6,165 bases of DNA from Thioalkalivibrio sp. (GTDB taxonomy: Bacteria; Pseudomonadota; Gammaproteobacteria; Ectothiorhodospirales; Ectothiorhodospiraceae), in NCBI GenBank assembly GCA_003555285.1, contig PWGH01000268.1, positions 1 to 6,165 of the forward strand. The letters run 5' to 3'. Below the pieces are notes generated by a model. It did no database searches and had not been told where the DNA came from. It saw nothing but the letters and a program-made list of their open reading frames with translations. Position 1 is the stretch's first letter; every line of letters starts with the position of its first letter. A program made the translations under genes and the position numbers. Below, in pieces: positions 1 to 5,901 of this stretch.

Positions 1-761
1 AAGACGTCGAGCCGACGCATCAGCGGTGTCTTGAGGCTCTCGACGTCGGACAACATTCCACTGATCCGGCCAATCTCGGTATCCTCGCCGATCCGCGCGA
101 CGATGCCGGTGGCCTGGCCTGACGTCACCACCGTGCCGGAATGGGCGAGGCTTGTGCGGTCACCTATATCGGCATCCTCATCGACAGGATCGGTGGACTT
201 GTCGACGGCCGTTGATTCCCCGGTAAGTGCCGCTTCCTGGGCCTGAAAATTCCTGGTCTTGAGCAGCCTGAGATCGGCGGGCACGCGGTCGCCGGCATCC
301 AGGTGCACGATGTCGCCGGGCACCAATTCCTCGGAGGACACCGTCTTTCGCTTGCCATCGCGGGTCACCCGCGCCTCGTGCGAGAGGATCTTCTGTACGC
401 TTTCAAGGGCGCGCTCGGCGCGGCCTTCCTGGATAAAGCCGATCACGCCGATGATCAGCACGACCGCGAAGATAACACCGCTGTCCAGATATTCCCCGAG
501 CAGCCCCGTCACCACGCCGGCGACCAGCAGCAGGTAGATGAAGAGGTTGTTGAACTGGCTGATGAAGCGCCGGAAAGGCGAACGCTGGGCACCCTGCTTG
601 AGACGGTTTTCGCCGAACTCTTCACGGCGCGTCTTGACCTCTTCGCCAGTGAGCCCCTTTTCGGGGTCGGTCCGAAGCGCATTCAGCACATCGTCGCGCG
701 ACATCGCGTGCCAGTTTCCGTCAGCAATGTCTTGCCTTGTTGTGGATTCAGTGTTGGTCAT
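1..761 (-). CDS. Cation-transporting P-type ATPase (P2 type), N-terminal 253 codons, cut by window edge
   Basis: Integral-membrane ion pump that would use ATP to move a cation, probably Ca2+, Na+ or Mg2+, across the inner membrane. The frame opens with ATG at 761-759 and stays open to base 1. Visible parts in order: a cation-ATPase N-terminal domain (about residues 15-70, with the family-like stretch DPEKGLTGEEV); membrane helices M1 (about 72-88) and M2 (about 94-110); then the actuator domain with VPGDIV at 147-152, GDRVPAD at 157-163 and the hallmark TGES loop at 180-183, which drives dephosphorylation. The phosphorylated DKTGT aspartate, the nucleotide-binding domain and the later helices lie outside the window, so ion specificity cannot be read. 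The start has only a weak ribosome-binding site (AAAGG, rather far upstream), but the family's WHA(M/L)S segment at residues 17-21 supports it over the ATG at residue 20. It is the last visible gene of the glycolytic train. Family confidence is high; substrate is unknown. Confidence 0.93.
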   Translation of the reverse strand, partial: MTNTESTTRQDIADGNWHAMSRDDVLNALRTDPEKGLTGEEVKTRREEFGENRLKQGAQRSPFRRFISQFNNLFIYLLLVAGVVTGLLGEYLDSGVIFAVVLIIGVIGFIQEGRAERALESVQKILSHEARVTRDGKRKTVSSEELVPGDIVHLDAGDRVPADLRLLKTRNFQAQEAALTGESTAVDKSTDPVDEDADIGDRTSLAHSGTVVTSGQATGIVARIGEDTEIGRISGMLSDVESLKTPLMRRLDV

Positions 762-846
762 GTCTTGCTCGGCCTTTCCACAGGTCGTGTCTGAGTTAAC
801 TCGTATACAGGAAAGCACACCAGGCGCTTTCGCTGGTCTCGACAGA
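762..846 (-). promoter_or_regulatory. Leader between the SpoIIAA-like gene and the ATPase gene, with two inverted repeats
   Basis: This 85-base gap is the longest inside the operon. It holds a 10-bp perfect palindrome GAGTTAACTC at 793-802, next to a GTATAC palindrome at 803-808, and a 6-bp inverted repeat GAAAGC / GCTTTC with a 9-base loop at 811-831. The hairpin is not followed by a U-run on either strand, so it does not look like an intrinsic terminator. A protein-binding site or a modest internal promoter for the ATPase is possible, but no good -35/-10 pair is visible. Function is inferred from position only. Confidence 0.35.
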
Positions 847-1638
847 TCATCTGGCTTGCGGAGGTTCCGTCAGGTCGCAACCTCGCTGTCCTGAAGGCCG
901 CCCTGCGCTGGCCCAGTCGATCGCATCATTCAGCGCATCCCGGTCGAAGCGTTGGATCTCTGCCTCGAGGAAGTGTTGCCCGAGCGTTTCCGCGACCACT
1001 GCCAGCTTGCTTTCGGAGGCAAAGGCGACCCGCGGAATTTTGCGATGGTGGCCGCGCACGAAGCGGATGTGTCGCCAGGCGCTGCCCATATCCTCCCATC
1101 CGGGGAACGCTCGCAAATGGATCACGAGTCCGTTCACCGTGCCCCCGCCTGCGTCGATCCAGTCATCAACTGCGGCTTCAAGCGCGTCGAAACCGTCAGC
1201 GCTCAGCTTGCCCTTCGGTTCCACGATCACGACGCCACGGTCCGGCAGGATGCGGAAGTGGAGCGAAGTGTCCGGGGCGGCACGCAGCCATTCGATAGCC
1301 TCCTGCAGCGCATCGTTGCCGAACACGCGCACCGGACAGGGCACTATGGCCGCGACAGTATGTGCGCCGGTTCGAATGGCGCTGTGATCGCTGACCACAG
1401 CGCAGCGTTCCAGGAGCCGAAGATACCGCCAGCCCACCTTCAGGTCTTCCCAAGCCGCGGTTGCGGTGAACCGCTCGAACTCGGGACCGAAATGGAAGAG
1501 CAGGCGGATCCGTTGGCCTTCGTCCCGAGCCTCCTCGAGAAGCGGGATCACGACGCGCTCATAGTCCTGCTGCGAAACCGTCCCCGTGGCGCGCAGGCCG
1601 GTCAATTCCGCCGGGATGTCATCCATTCGTTCCAGCAC
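847..1638 (-). CDS. Tandem SpoIIAA-like (STAS-fold) protein
   Basis: A 263-residue protein that looks like two copies of the SpoIIAA-like domain (STAS/SEC14-like fold). Copy one spans about residues 1-120 and copy two about 121-246. The copies align by eye: each has a Gly-rich strand plus helix (GTVSQQDYE / GKLSADGFD), a WED-containing helix start (WEDLKVGWRY at 63-72 / WEDMGSAWRH at 181-190) and a closing helix (ALQEAIEWL at 110-118 / ALNDAIDWA at 235-243). There is no signal peptide, membrane helix or enzyme motif, so it is probably a cytosolic binding or regulatory protein; members of this family have no firmly assigned general reaction. The start is GTG at 1638-1636: AGGGG sits 8 bases upstream, and the resulting MLERMDDIP matches how family members begin. 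The alternative ATG at 1626 has only a weak site. It lies 51 bases after gap and 85 bases before the ATPase, implying co-transcription with both. The C-terminal tail (about 247-263) looks disordered. Confidence 0.85.
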   Translation of the reverse strand: MLERMDDIPAELTGLRATGTVSQQDYERVVIPLLEEARDEGQRIRLLFHFGPEFERFTATAAWEDLKVGWRYLRLLERCAVVSDHSAIRTGAHTVAAIVPCPVRVFGNDALQEAIEWLRAAPDTSLHFRILPDRGVVIVEPKGKLSADGFDALEAAVDDWIDAGGGTVNGLVIHLRAFPGWEDMGSAWRHIRFVRGHHRKIPRVAFASESKLAVVAETLGQHFLEAEIQRFDRDALNDAIDWASAGRPSGQRGCDLTEPPQAR

Positions 1639-1689
1639 AGGCTTTTCCCCTCAAACAATCGTCCCGCAGGCGGTATCGCCGCGCGCCGG

Positions 1690-2685
1690 TCAGCGTGCCA
1701 CCATGCGCAGGCCTTCGCGCACCATCTGCGCGGCATAGCCCCATTCGTTGTCATACCAACTCATAATCTTGACCAGGTCGCCGTCAATGACCTGAGTCAT
1801 TGTCAGATCGACGATCGAGGCACGCGGATCGCGGATGATGTCGGACGAGACGATCGGATCGTGCGTGACACCAAGAACCCCGTCATAACGCGCGCTCGCG
1901 GCCTCTTCCTCGAAGATGCCATTCACCTCCGCCACTGACGTGGAACGCTCGCTCACGATTGTGATGTCGACGATGGACCCCACCGCAACCGGCCCGCGGA
2001 TCGCCACGCCATCGAACTTGCCAGCATAGTCGGGCAGCACCTTCGTCGTCGCCTTTGCAGCACCGGTCGACGTGGGCACGAAATTCGCCGCCGCCGCGCG
2101 ACCGCGGCGCCATTTGCTCGCCGGTGCATCGACCACTGTCTGCGAAATCGTGTAGGCGTGGATCGTGGTCATCGCCGCCTTGTGCAGACCAATGCGGCGA
2201 CCGAAGACCTCGACCACCGGCGTGATGCAGTTCGTCGTGCAACTCGCGCAGGAGATGATGGGCTCGCCCTCAGCCGTGTTTGCGCCGTAGACAACGAAGG
2301 GCACGCCTTCGCCCTTGGCTGGCGCGGACAGGATAACCTGCCGGGCGCCAGCCTGAAGATGCTTCTCAAGCTCCGCGCGTCTGGTGAAGCCCCCGGTGCA
2401 TTCGAAGATCAGGTCGACGCCCATGTCCCGCCACGGCAACTTCGCCGGATCCGTCTCGCTCAGAATCCGGTAGCTGGCATCGTCGACGACCAGTTGGTCG
2501 CCTTCGCTCCGGATCTCCGTGCCGTACCGGCCATAGACCGTGTCGTAGCGCAAAAGATAGGCGAGGTTATCGGGCGCGGCGATGTCATTGATCGCCACAA
2601 GCTCCAAGTCGGGCGTCTCGTGAATGATCTTGAGGACCGCACGCCCGATCCTGCCCAGCCCGTTGATTGCCACACGCTTTGTCAT
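1690..2685 (-). CDS. gap: Type I glyceraldehyde-3-phosphate dehydrogenase
   Basis: Cytosolic enzyme that converts glyceraldehyde 3-phosphate, NAD(P)+ and phosphate to 1,3-bisphosphoglycerate, and works in reverse in gluconeogenesis. At 331 residues it is normal length. The N-terminal Rossmann domain carries NGLGRIGR at 8-15, and Asp34 in AIND suggests NAD+ preference. The catalytic cysteine is Cys149 in SCASCTTNC and the base is His176 in TTIHAYT; both fall at the classical family positions. PTSTGAAKA (204-212) and the C-terminal SWYDNEWGYA (309-318) are also typical. The usual SNASCTTNC loop here reads SCASC, an Asn-to-Cys change three residues before the nucleophile. The start is ATG at 2685-2683 with AAAGGA 8 bases upstream; that site lies in the last codons of pgk, whose stop is 5 bases before the gap start, so the two genes are probably translationally coupled. 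Its product is the substrate of the adjacent Pgk. Confidence 0.96.
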   Translation of the reverse strand: MTKRVAINGLGRIGRAVLKIIHETPDLELVAINDIAAPDNLAYLLRYDTVYGRYGTEIRSEGDQLVVDDASYRILSETDPAKLPWRDMGVDLIFECTGGFTRRAELEKHLQAGARQVILSAPAKGEGVPFVVYGANTAEGEPIISCASCTTNCITPVVEVFGRRIGLHKAAMTTIHAYTISQTVVDAPASKWRRGRAAAANFVPTSTGAAKATTKVLPDYAGKFDGVAIRGPVAVGSIVDITIVSERSTSVAEVNGIFEEEAASARYDGVLGVTHDPIVSSDIIRDPRASIVDLTMTQVIDGDLVKIMSWYDNEWGYAAQMVREGLRMVAR

Positions 2686-2690
2686 GATGC

Positions 2691-3914
2691 TTATCCTTTC
2701 CTTTGATCCATCTTGCGGGACCCGTCCCTGGCCGCGCCGAGGGCCACGAGGCCGGGCAGGTCTCTCCCTTCAATCCATTGGAGGAATGCGCCGCCGGCGA
2801 GCGAGACGTAGGTGAAATCGTCGAGCACGCCCGCGCGCTCCACAGCCGCGTTGGTATCGCCGCCACCGACGATGCTAACAAGGTCACCCGTGCGCGTCCG
2901 ATCGGCGATCATCTTCGCGACCTTCTCGGTCGCCCTGGAAAAAGCCGGGTACTCTGCGGCACCAAGTGGGCCATTCCAGACCAAGGTGCGCATGTCCGCG
3001 ATGTGCTCCGCTATACGTGTCGCGCTTTCGGGGCCAATATCGAGGATCTTCGCATCCTCGGAAACGGCGTCGATGGAGACCACTTCGGTCGGAGCGTCAT
3101 CCTTCATCTCCTTGGCCACGACGGCATCGGTCGGCAGCAATATCTCGCACCCCGCCTCTTCTGCGGCCTTGCGTATGGCCTTCGCCTCGTCGATGGCATC
3201 GGCGTCATGGATAGAGCGGCCTACGGCCTTGCCCTCGGCGGCCAGCAGGGTGTTGGCCAAGCCGCCTGCGAGCGCCACGCAGTCGACCCGGCCAACAAGG
3301 ACGCGGAGCAGGCCGAATTTTGTTGAGACCTTCGCGCCGCCAAGGATCGCCATGACCGGGCGCACGGGCTTGCCGAGATGCTTCTCGAGGCTGGAGATCT
3401 CGCGCTCCATCAAACGCCCGGCTGCTGACGGAAGGTGCTTTGGCATGCCCACGATTGACGCATGAGCACGGTGCGCCGCCGAGAATGCGTCATTGACATA
3501 AACATCACCGATCCCCGCGAGCCGATGTGCGAAGCCAGCATCATTGCCCTTCTCGCCGGCATCGAAGCGCAGATTTTCCAGAAGGATAACCTCGCCAGGT
3601 TTTAAGTTTCTTGCGAGTTCCCCGGCGGCGGCGATGCTCTTCGCAAAGCACACATTCGCCCCGTTCAGTGCCTCGGACAGCACTCCACGCACGCGGTTTA
3701 GCGACAAGGAAGGGTCACGGTCGCCCTTTGGTTTGCCGAGATGCGACATAACGACTGGCTTGCCGCCCCTCTCAATGACTTCCTGAATTGTGGGCGCGGC
3801 TGCCTTGATGCGTGCGGGGTCGGACACGCCGTCCTCGGTCAGGGGAACATTAAGATCGGCCCGAACGAGAACACGTTTTCCGGCCATCTCCAGTTGATCG
3901 AGTGTCGGTAGCAT
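2691..3914 (-). CDS. pgk: Phosphoglycerate kinase
   Basis: Transfers phosphate from 1,3-bisphosphoglycerate to ADP, giving ATP and 3-phosphoglycerate; it is reversible and cytosolic. The 407-residue product has the expected two-lobed layout. The N-lobe has RADLNVP (18-24), SHLGKPKG (57-64), ENLRF (113-117) and NDAFSAAHR (141-149). The C-lobe has GGAKVS (192-197), GGLANTLL (217-224), WNGPLGAAE (313-321), the nucleotide-binding GGGDT (350-354) and LAGGAF (372-377). GPLGA and AGGAF are wording common in alphaproteobacterial Pgk. The start is taken as ATG at 3914-3912, because GGAG lies 6 bases upstream and MLPTLDQL matches family N-termini; a longer reading from TTG at 3926 would translate the ribosome-binding site. 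A hydrophilic tail of about 14 residues (ending QRKG) extends past the usual end and contains the gap ribosome-binding site. It sits between gpmA (55-base gap) and gap (4 intervening bases plus coupling). Confidence 0.96.
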   Translation of the reverse strand: MLPTLDQLEMAGKRVLVRADLNVPLTEDGVSDPARIKAAAPTIQEVIERGGKPVVMSHLGKPKGDRDPSLSLNRVRGVLSEALNGANVCFAKSIAAAGELARNLKPGEVILLENLRFDAGEKGNDAGFAHRLAGIGDVYVNDAFSAAHRAHASIVGMPKHLPSAAGRLMEREISSLEKHLGKPVRPVMAILGGAKVSTKFGLLRVLVGRVDCVALAGGLANTLLAAEGKAVGRSIHDADAIDEAKAIRKAAEEAGCEILLPTDAVVAKEMKDDAPTEVVSIDAVSEDAKILDIGPESATRIAEHIADMRTLVWNGPLGAAEYPAFSRATEKVAKMIADRTRTGDLVSIVGGGDTNAAVERAGVLDDFTYVSLAGGAFLQWIEGRDLPGLVALGAARDGSRKMDQRKG

Positions 3915-3925
3915 GCAACTCTCCA

Positions 3926-3954
3926 ATTATGAAATAACAATTCCTTCGGTACAA
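3926..3954 (-). promoter_or_regulatory. Possible internal promoter before pgk
   Basis: Reading the minus strand, TTGTAC (3954-3949) is followed after exactly 17 bases by CATAAT (3931-3926), a 3/6 and 5/6 match to sigma-70 -35 and -10 boxes, in an AT-rich pocket of a GC-rich region. The predicted start would fall near 3919, downstream of the pgk GGAG site and only about 5 bases before the ATG, giving an almost leaderless message. That conflict lowers confidence, and the match could be chance. Confidence 0.25.
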
Positions 3955-3969
3955 CGCAGCCGATCGTGC

Positions 3970-4662
3970 TCAATTGATTTCGTGGCGCGGCCCGACCCGC
4001 AGCCGCTCGTCGAATTCGTAAACCCATGCCGTCGCCATCGGGATCTCAAGCCCTTCGACCTCCTCGTCTCCCATGCCCTCAAGATGCTTGACCAGCGCCC
4101 GCTGGCTGTTGCCATGCCCCGCGATGAGAAGCGTCTCGCCTGCAAATAACGCCGGCGCGGCCCGCTCGCGCCAGTAGGGCATCACCCGTGCGAGCGTGTC
4201 CTCGAGAGACTCGGTCAACGGCAACTCGTCGGGCGGCACCGCGGCGTAGCGCGCATCCCCAGCCGGATTGCGCTCATCCTCGGGCTCGAGCGCCGGTGGC
4301 CGCACGGCATATCCGCGCCTCCAAGCCTGAACCCGCGCATCGCCCGCGCGCTCGCTGAGTTCCGCCTTGTCGAGGCCCTGGAGCGCCCCGTAATGCCGCT
4401 CATTCAGCCGCCAGGTCTTGCGCACCGGGATCCACGCGCGATCAAGCTCCTCCAGCGCCAGCCAGAGCGTGCGGATGGATCGCAAAAGTACCGATGTATC
4501 GGCGCGAGTGGGCCGTATCCCGGCCTGCGCAAGACGACGTGCGCCCTGACGCGCCTGCGCTTCGCCATCCTCGGTCAGGTCCACATCCGTCCAACCGGTG
4601 AAACGGTTGGCGCGGTTCCACTCGCTCTCTCCGTGGCGGAACAGAATCAAATTTCCGGTCAT
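3970..4662 (-). CDS. gpmA: 2,3-bisphosphoglycerate-dependent phosphoglycerate mutase
   Basis: Cytosolic enzyme that interconverts 3-phosphoglycerate and 2-phosphoglycerate through a phosphohistidine. The 230-residue protein is a histidine-phosphatase-fold mutase. The phosphorylated residue is His10 in FRHGESEWN, followed by FTGWTDVDLT (21-30), Arg61 in SVLLRSIRT, Glu88 in LNERHYGALQG, Arg115-Arg116, and the second catalytic histidine His183 in AGHGNS. The LNERHYG segment and the LTESLEDTLARV helix separate it from phosphatase relatives and from the cofactor-independent GpmI. The length fits the shorter members of the family; E. coli GpmA is about 250 residues. The start is ATG at 4662-4660, with AAAGGA 5 bases upstream; the TTG codon just before it is not needed. 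It lies 30 bases after pfkB and 55 bases before pgk, and handles the Pgk product, so placement matches pathway order. Confidence 0.95.
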   Translation of the reverse strand: MTGNLILFRHGESEWNRANRFTGWTDVDLTEDGEAQARQGARRLAQAGIRPTRADTSVLLRSIRTLWLALEELDRAWIPVRKTWRLNERHYGALQGLDKAELSERAGDARVQAWRRGYAVRPPALEPEDERNPAGDARYAAVPPDELPLTESLEDTLARVMPYWRERAAPALFAGETLLIAGHGNSQRALVKHLEGMGDEEVEGLEIPMATAWVYEFDERLRVGPRHEIN

Positions 4663-4692
4663 CAAGTTCCTTTCCTTGAGTAGCCCGACCGC

Positions 4693-5631
4693 TCAGTTGC
4701 AGCGCTCGACCTGTTCGCAGAGTGCAAGGATATCTTCGCGGCGGCTGAGGCTCGTGCCCTCGGTTTCGATCGTCGCGGCCGCAGCCGCGACGGCGAGTTG
4801 TGTTGCCTTCTCAAGCGAAGCACCCTTTCCCAGCGCGTAGATGGCCGCCCCAAGAAAGCTGTCGCCCGCACCCACCGGGCTTCCGCGTGAGACTGCAGGC
4901 GGCCGGAACTGCAGGCGCTCTCCGTCACGACTGGCTACGACCACTCCTTTCGCTCCAAGTGTCAGAAAAACAACGCCAACCCCCTCGTCAAGCAACCGCT
5001 CGAGAAGGCCCTCTCGCCGCTCCGTGTCATCGACGATGTCGCCACCTGCCAGTTCAGCAGCCTCGTCGTGGTTGGGCTTGACTATGTCCAGAGCGGGGCC
5101 AATCGCGGCGGACAGCGCCTCACCGGACGTATCAAGCGCCACCCGCGCGCCGAGATCCGCAACGCGCTCTGCTGCCTTGCGATAGAAATCAGGCTCGCAA
5201 CCCGGTGGAAGGCTGCCACTCAACACAACGAAATCGGCATTCCCGGCAAGCCTCTCGATACGCTCCAGCGCCAGTTCGCGCTCGCCGTCGCTCAGGCAAG
5301 GACCCGGCAGGATGAAGCGATACGTGCCTTTCGAAGCATTCTCGAACACTTTCAGGCTCTCGCGCGTACGGCCCTCTATTGGGATCGTCTCTGTCTTGAG
5401 CTTCTCGCGTGCACACAGTTCCAGAAGCATCTCGCCGGGACTGCCACCACACGGGAAAAAAGCCAGCGCGTCGCTGCCAAGTGCAGAAACCATGCGCGCC
5501 ACGTTAATACCACCGCCCCCCGGATCGAACCGCGGTTCGCCGCAACGTACCTTCTGTCCCCGCTTGACAGTGTCTGCGGTGGTCGTGATGTCCACAGTCG
5601 GGTTCATGGTCACAGTGAGAACATGTTTCAT
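4693..5631 (-). CDS. pfkB: 6-phosphofructokinase II (PfkB / ribokinase-family sugar-phosphate kinase)
   Basis: Predicted to phosphorylate fructose 6-phosphate to fructose 1,6-bisphosphate with ATP, the committed step of glycolysis. The 312-residue protein is a ribokinase-fold kinase: LTVTMNPTVD at the N-terminus (5-14), the glycine-rich substrate loop PGGGGINVAR (37-46), YRFILPG (104-110), SGSLPPG (138-144), DTSGEAL (167-173), KPNHDE (185-190), and the PfkB signature VGAGDS at 253-258 with catalytic Asp257. PGGGGINVAR, YRF(I/V)(L/M)PG and D(S/T)SGEALSAA match E. coli Pfk-2 more closely than 1-phosphofructokinase (FruK) or tagatose-6-phosphate kinase, but those remain alternatives; no fru PTS gene is in view. 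ATG at 5631-5629 is the first codon that preserves the family N-terminus. No Shine-Dalgarno motif precedes it, because that position is filled by a palindrome. It is the first gene of the operon, with the presumed promoter immediately upstream. Confidence 0.92.
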   Translation of the reverse strand: MKHVLTVTMNPTVDITTTADTVKRGQKVRCGEPRFDPGGGGINVARMVSALGSDALAFFPCGGSPGEMLLELCAREKLKTETIPIEGRTRESLKVFENASKGTYRFILPGPCLSDGERELALERIERLAGNADFVVLSGSLPPGCEPDFYRKAAERVADLGARVALDTSGEALSAAIGPALDIVKPNHDEAAELAGGDIVDDTERREGLLERLLDEGVGVVFLTLGAKGVVVASRDGERLQFRPPAVSRGSPVGAGDSFLGAAIYALGKGASLEKATQLAVAAAAATIETEGTSLSRREDILALCEQVERCN

Positions 5632-5645
5632 GAAATGTTAACATT
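5626..5645. repeat. Two overlapping palindromes over the pfkB start codon
   Basis: AATGTTAACATT at 5634-5645 is a perfect 12-bp palindrome, and TTTCATGAAA at 5626-5635 is a perfect 10-bp palindrome that contains the pfkB ATG in its centre; they share two bases. The pair is AT-rich in a GC-rich neighbourhood and occupies the place where a ribosome-binding site would be. A repressor operator for the glycolytic operon is the simplest reading. No known regulator motif was recognised with confidence. Confidence 0.5.
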
Positions 5646-5774
5646 CGCGTGACAAATTATGTTCCCGCAATTGAGAGTTTTTCCTCCAGCGGCAAACCAA
5701 GACGGCACTGTACGGCATTTGGCAGGTGTTCAAGCCGGGCCGGACCACACGATACTGTATCGCTTCCACGGTAA
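5632..5774 (-). promoter_or_regulatory. Putative control region of the pfkB-gpmA-pgk-gap operon
   Basis: This 143-base non-coding stretch separates pfkB from the mgtC remnant and is the only room for the operon's main promoter. A -10-like CATAAT lies at 5661-5656 on the minus strand, which would start transcription near 5649, about 18 bases before the ATG. No good -35 box lies 16-18 bases further upstream, so an activator or an alternative sigma factor may be needed. The 12-bp palindrome at 5634-5645 would then lie just after the start point, a typical repressor position. A GGAGG string (minus strand, about 5681-5685) has no start codon at useful distance. Confidence 0.45.
5750..5762. repeat. 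13-bp inverted repeat CGATAC-T-GTATCG
   Basis: Perfect 6-bp arms (5750-5755 and 5757-5762) around a single central T, about 90 bases upstream of the proposed operon -10 box. The size and odd-centred symmetry suit a dimeric regulator, and the distance suits an activator or distal operator. The 6-bp arms are short enough that chance is a real alternative. Confidence 0.3.
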
Positions 5775-5894
5775 CAGCGCCCCTATGCGCTGGCCCTCGG
5801 GCCGATCGCGCTCGTGCCAGCCGCGCTCCGGCCCGAACAGAAGCCCAATAGCAAGCGCCAAACCGAGACGCGCGAATATCTCCGGCACTTCCAT
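5775..5894 (-). pseudogene. MgtC/SapB-family membrane protein, N-terminal remnant (about 40 codons)
   Basis: From ATG at 5894-5892 the minus strand reads MEVPEIFARLGLALAIGLL, then GPERGWHERDRPEGQRI, which closely resembles the start of MgtC/SapB-family proteins: a first membrane helix followed by an ERGW-type motif and an EGxR(I/V)AGL segment. Resemblance stops at about residue 37-40, where the family continues with several more helices. Here the frame runs into unrelated residues and stops at 5730-5732. Intact relatives are several-fold longer, so only the head survives. A proline replaces the usual leucine in (I/L)GLERG, consistent with decay. No ribosome-binding site precedes the ATG, as expected if the junction with the neighbouring flavoprotein remnant falls just upstream. 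The call is from remembered family sequence, not a search. Confidence 0.72.
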
Positions 5895-5901
5895 GGCGTA
5901 G

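Noticed and set aside
303..794. Plus-strand open frame of 163 codons
   Set aside because: Antisense to the ATPase, whose TGES and membrane-helix motifs are unmistakable on the minus strand.
811..831. GAAAGC / GCTTTC hairpin as an intrinsic terminator
   Set aside because: The stem is only 6 bp with a 9-base loop and no U-run follows on either strand.
952..1938. Long plus-strand open frame of 328 codons
   Set aside because: It lies antisense to the SpoIIAA-like gene and to the end of gap, shows no recognisable family motifs, and is the kind of shadow frame that GC-rich genes produce.
2812..3465. Plus-strand frame of 217 codons, Ser/Ala/Arg-rich
   Set aside because: Low-complexity composition typical of the antisense of a GC-rich gene; the real gene here is pgk.
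3915..3926. TTG start for pgk giving a 411-residue protein
   Set aside because: The extra codons would include the GGAG ribosome-binding site; the ATG at 3914 has correct spacing and matches the family N-terminus.
5564..5570. TTGACA on the plus strand inside pfkB as a promoter for the flavoprotein remnant
   Set aside because: No -10 box at 16-18 bases and it is more than 300 bases from a gene that has lost its start.
5657..5779. Short minus-strand frame (about 40 codons) ending in LPLEEKLSIAGT
   Set aside because: It looked briefly like the tail of a protein in front of pfkB, but it is not recognisable, begins after a stop and has no start codon with a ribosome-binding site.
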